Shown: piece after piece, positions 13,137 to 13,742 of the stretch
Layout of the letters: every line of letters starts with the position of its first letter
How positions within the stretch are numbered: position 1 is the first letter of the stretch
From: CAYNOZ01 sp964398955
GTDB lineage: Archaea > Methanobacteriota_B > Thermococci > Thermococcales > CAYNOZ01
Direction of reading: 5' to 3'
NCBI GenBank assembly: GCA_964398955.1
Contig: CAYNOZ010000041.1
Span: forward strand, 1 to 13,742
Length of the DNA stretch: 13,742 nt
Position numbers and translations under genes: made by a program
Notes under the pieces: generated by a model
The model's database searches: none
What the model was told of the DNA's origin: nothing
What the model saw: the letters and a program-made list of their open reading frames with translations, nothing else

Positions 13137-13742
13137 TTATTCTAATTCACTTCTAATTTCTCCATCAGAAAGCATTTTATCTGAATGAGGTTCTCCACTT
13201 CCCTCCATTCGATACCTCTCACAATTCTCCCAATCTCCCTTACAGTATAACCCAACCCATCTTCTACTAATTTGATCATTCTCGTAGTATTTTTTGATTG
13301 GACAGACCCGATACCACTTACAAGTCTTTTTTAACACATTAAGTTTTTTGTAGCTACTGTAAACATCTTTTTTTAAAGATTCATCATATAATAGAGTGGC
13401 TGGATGAGATAAGGGAAATATTTTTATTTCAACTTCTTCTATCCATTTTAATTTATTGAAGGGTTCTGATTTGGTTTCTGGCAATTCCAAGTCATACTTA
13501 TTGTATATGTATTTAGTTGAGTACCATCCGAGCGGAACTAGTATATCTGGATCTATTATTTCTATTTCTTTTTCTAGGTATGGTGAACAGGCCTTTATTT
13601 CTTCTTGTTTTGGTTTTCTGTAGTCAGGAAGTTTGCATTTGAGAAGGTTTGTCATGTAGAGTTCCTTCCTTTTTACTGAAGCATTCTCTAGTAGTTTGTC
13701 TAAGATTTTTCCTGATGGTCCTATGAACATTTCTGATTCTTG
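13137..13742 (-). CDS. udg: Family-4 uracil-DNA glycosylase with Cys-rich C-terminal extension, start outside window
   Basis: The visible 201 residues begin QESEMFIGPSGKILD, which corresponds to the conserved stretch after the N-terminal GE.PG motif, so the start codon and the first two Fe-S cysteines lie beyond the right edge. Counting from the internal Met at 13730, TNLLKCKLP (C32) and IKACSPYL (C48) supply the other two cluster cysteines, and LSHPATLL (H109) is the catalytic-motif His-Pro. The enzyme removes uracil from DNA, using a [4Fe-4S] cluster for stability. After the glycosylase core an extra region of about 60 residues (from about 134) carries four cysteines (C137, C143, C163, C170) and a GEPHSDKMLSDG block. 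It is probably a second metal-binding or DNA-binding module. It lies on the same strand upstream of mre11, so co-transcription with the repair operon is plausible. Confidence 0.85.
   Translation of the reverse strand, partial: QESEMFIGPSGKILDKLLENASVKRKELYMTNLLKCKLPDYRKPKQEEIKACSPYLEKEIEIIDPDILVPLGWYSTKYIYNKYDLELPETKSEPFNKLKWIEEVEIKIFPLSHPATLLYDESLKKDVYSSYKKLNVLKKTCKWYRVCPIKKYYENDQISRRWVGLYCKGDWENCERYRMEGSGEPHSDKMLSDGEIRSELE

Noticed and set aside
1..13742. CRISPR arrays, tRNA or rRNA genes, insertion sequences
   Set aside because: No regularly spaced direct repeats, cloverleaf-like segments, transposase motifs or terminal inverted repeats were seen on either strand.

Overview
The window looks like a piece of a low-GC (roughly one third G+C by eye) archaeal genome assembly. 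The main evidence is an archaeal double-strand-break repair operon (mre11-rad50-nurA-herA), a family-4 uracil-DNA glycosylase, TATA-like boxes about 25-36 nt upstream of starts, and ribosome binding sites with a GGTG or GGAGG core. Several short or leaderless leaders, very tight gene packing and haloarchaea-like Mre11/NurA sequences suggest a DPANN-type lineage, possibly near Nanohaloarchaeota. That placement is inference only.

Layout. 1-473 (minus) is the N-terminal part of a secreted protein with two calcium-binding-type Asp/Asn repeats. 894-2514 (plus) is a two-gene unit: a sodium-coupled NSS-family amino-acid transporter followed one base later by a 51-residue single-span protein resembling MetS-type small subunits. 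2777-2986 is an assembly scar: 100 N between two identical 55-bp copies of the start of an AhpD-like gene (2937-3494, plus). 3584-3691 (minus) encodes a 35-residue membrane peptide. 4024-5352 (plus) is an L-cysteine desulfidase. It converges on a long minus-strand repair cluster read from the right edge: UDG (13742 to 13137), a doubtful hydrophobic ORF, mre11, rad50, nurA, herA (ending at 5383).

How the genes work together. Mre11-Rad50 detects and opens DNA ends, and HerA-NurA is the translocase-nuclease pair that resects them. Their junctions (TGATG overlap, TAAATG, one-base gap) imply translational coupling. The UDG just upstream may add uracil repair to the same transcript. The transporter pair and the cysteine desulfidase fit a cell that imports and degrades amino acids.

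The most unusual signal is not a gene. Base composition alternates in kilobase-scale blocks between strongly G+T-rich and strongly A+C-rich on the plus strand, independently of gene direction, with switches in the middle of genes (clearest in rad50). Synonymous codon endings change accordingly. No RNA genes, CRISPR arrays or insertion sequences were recognised.
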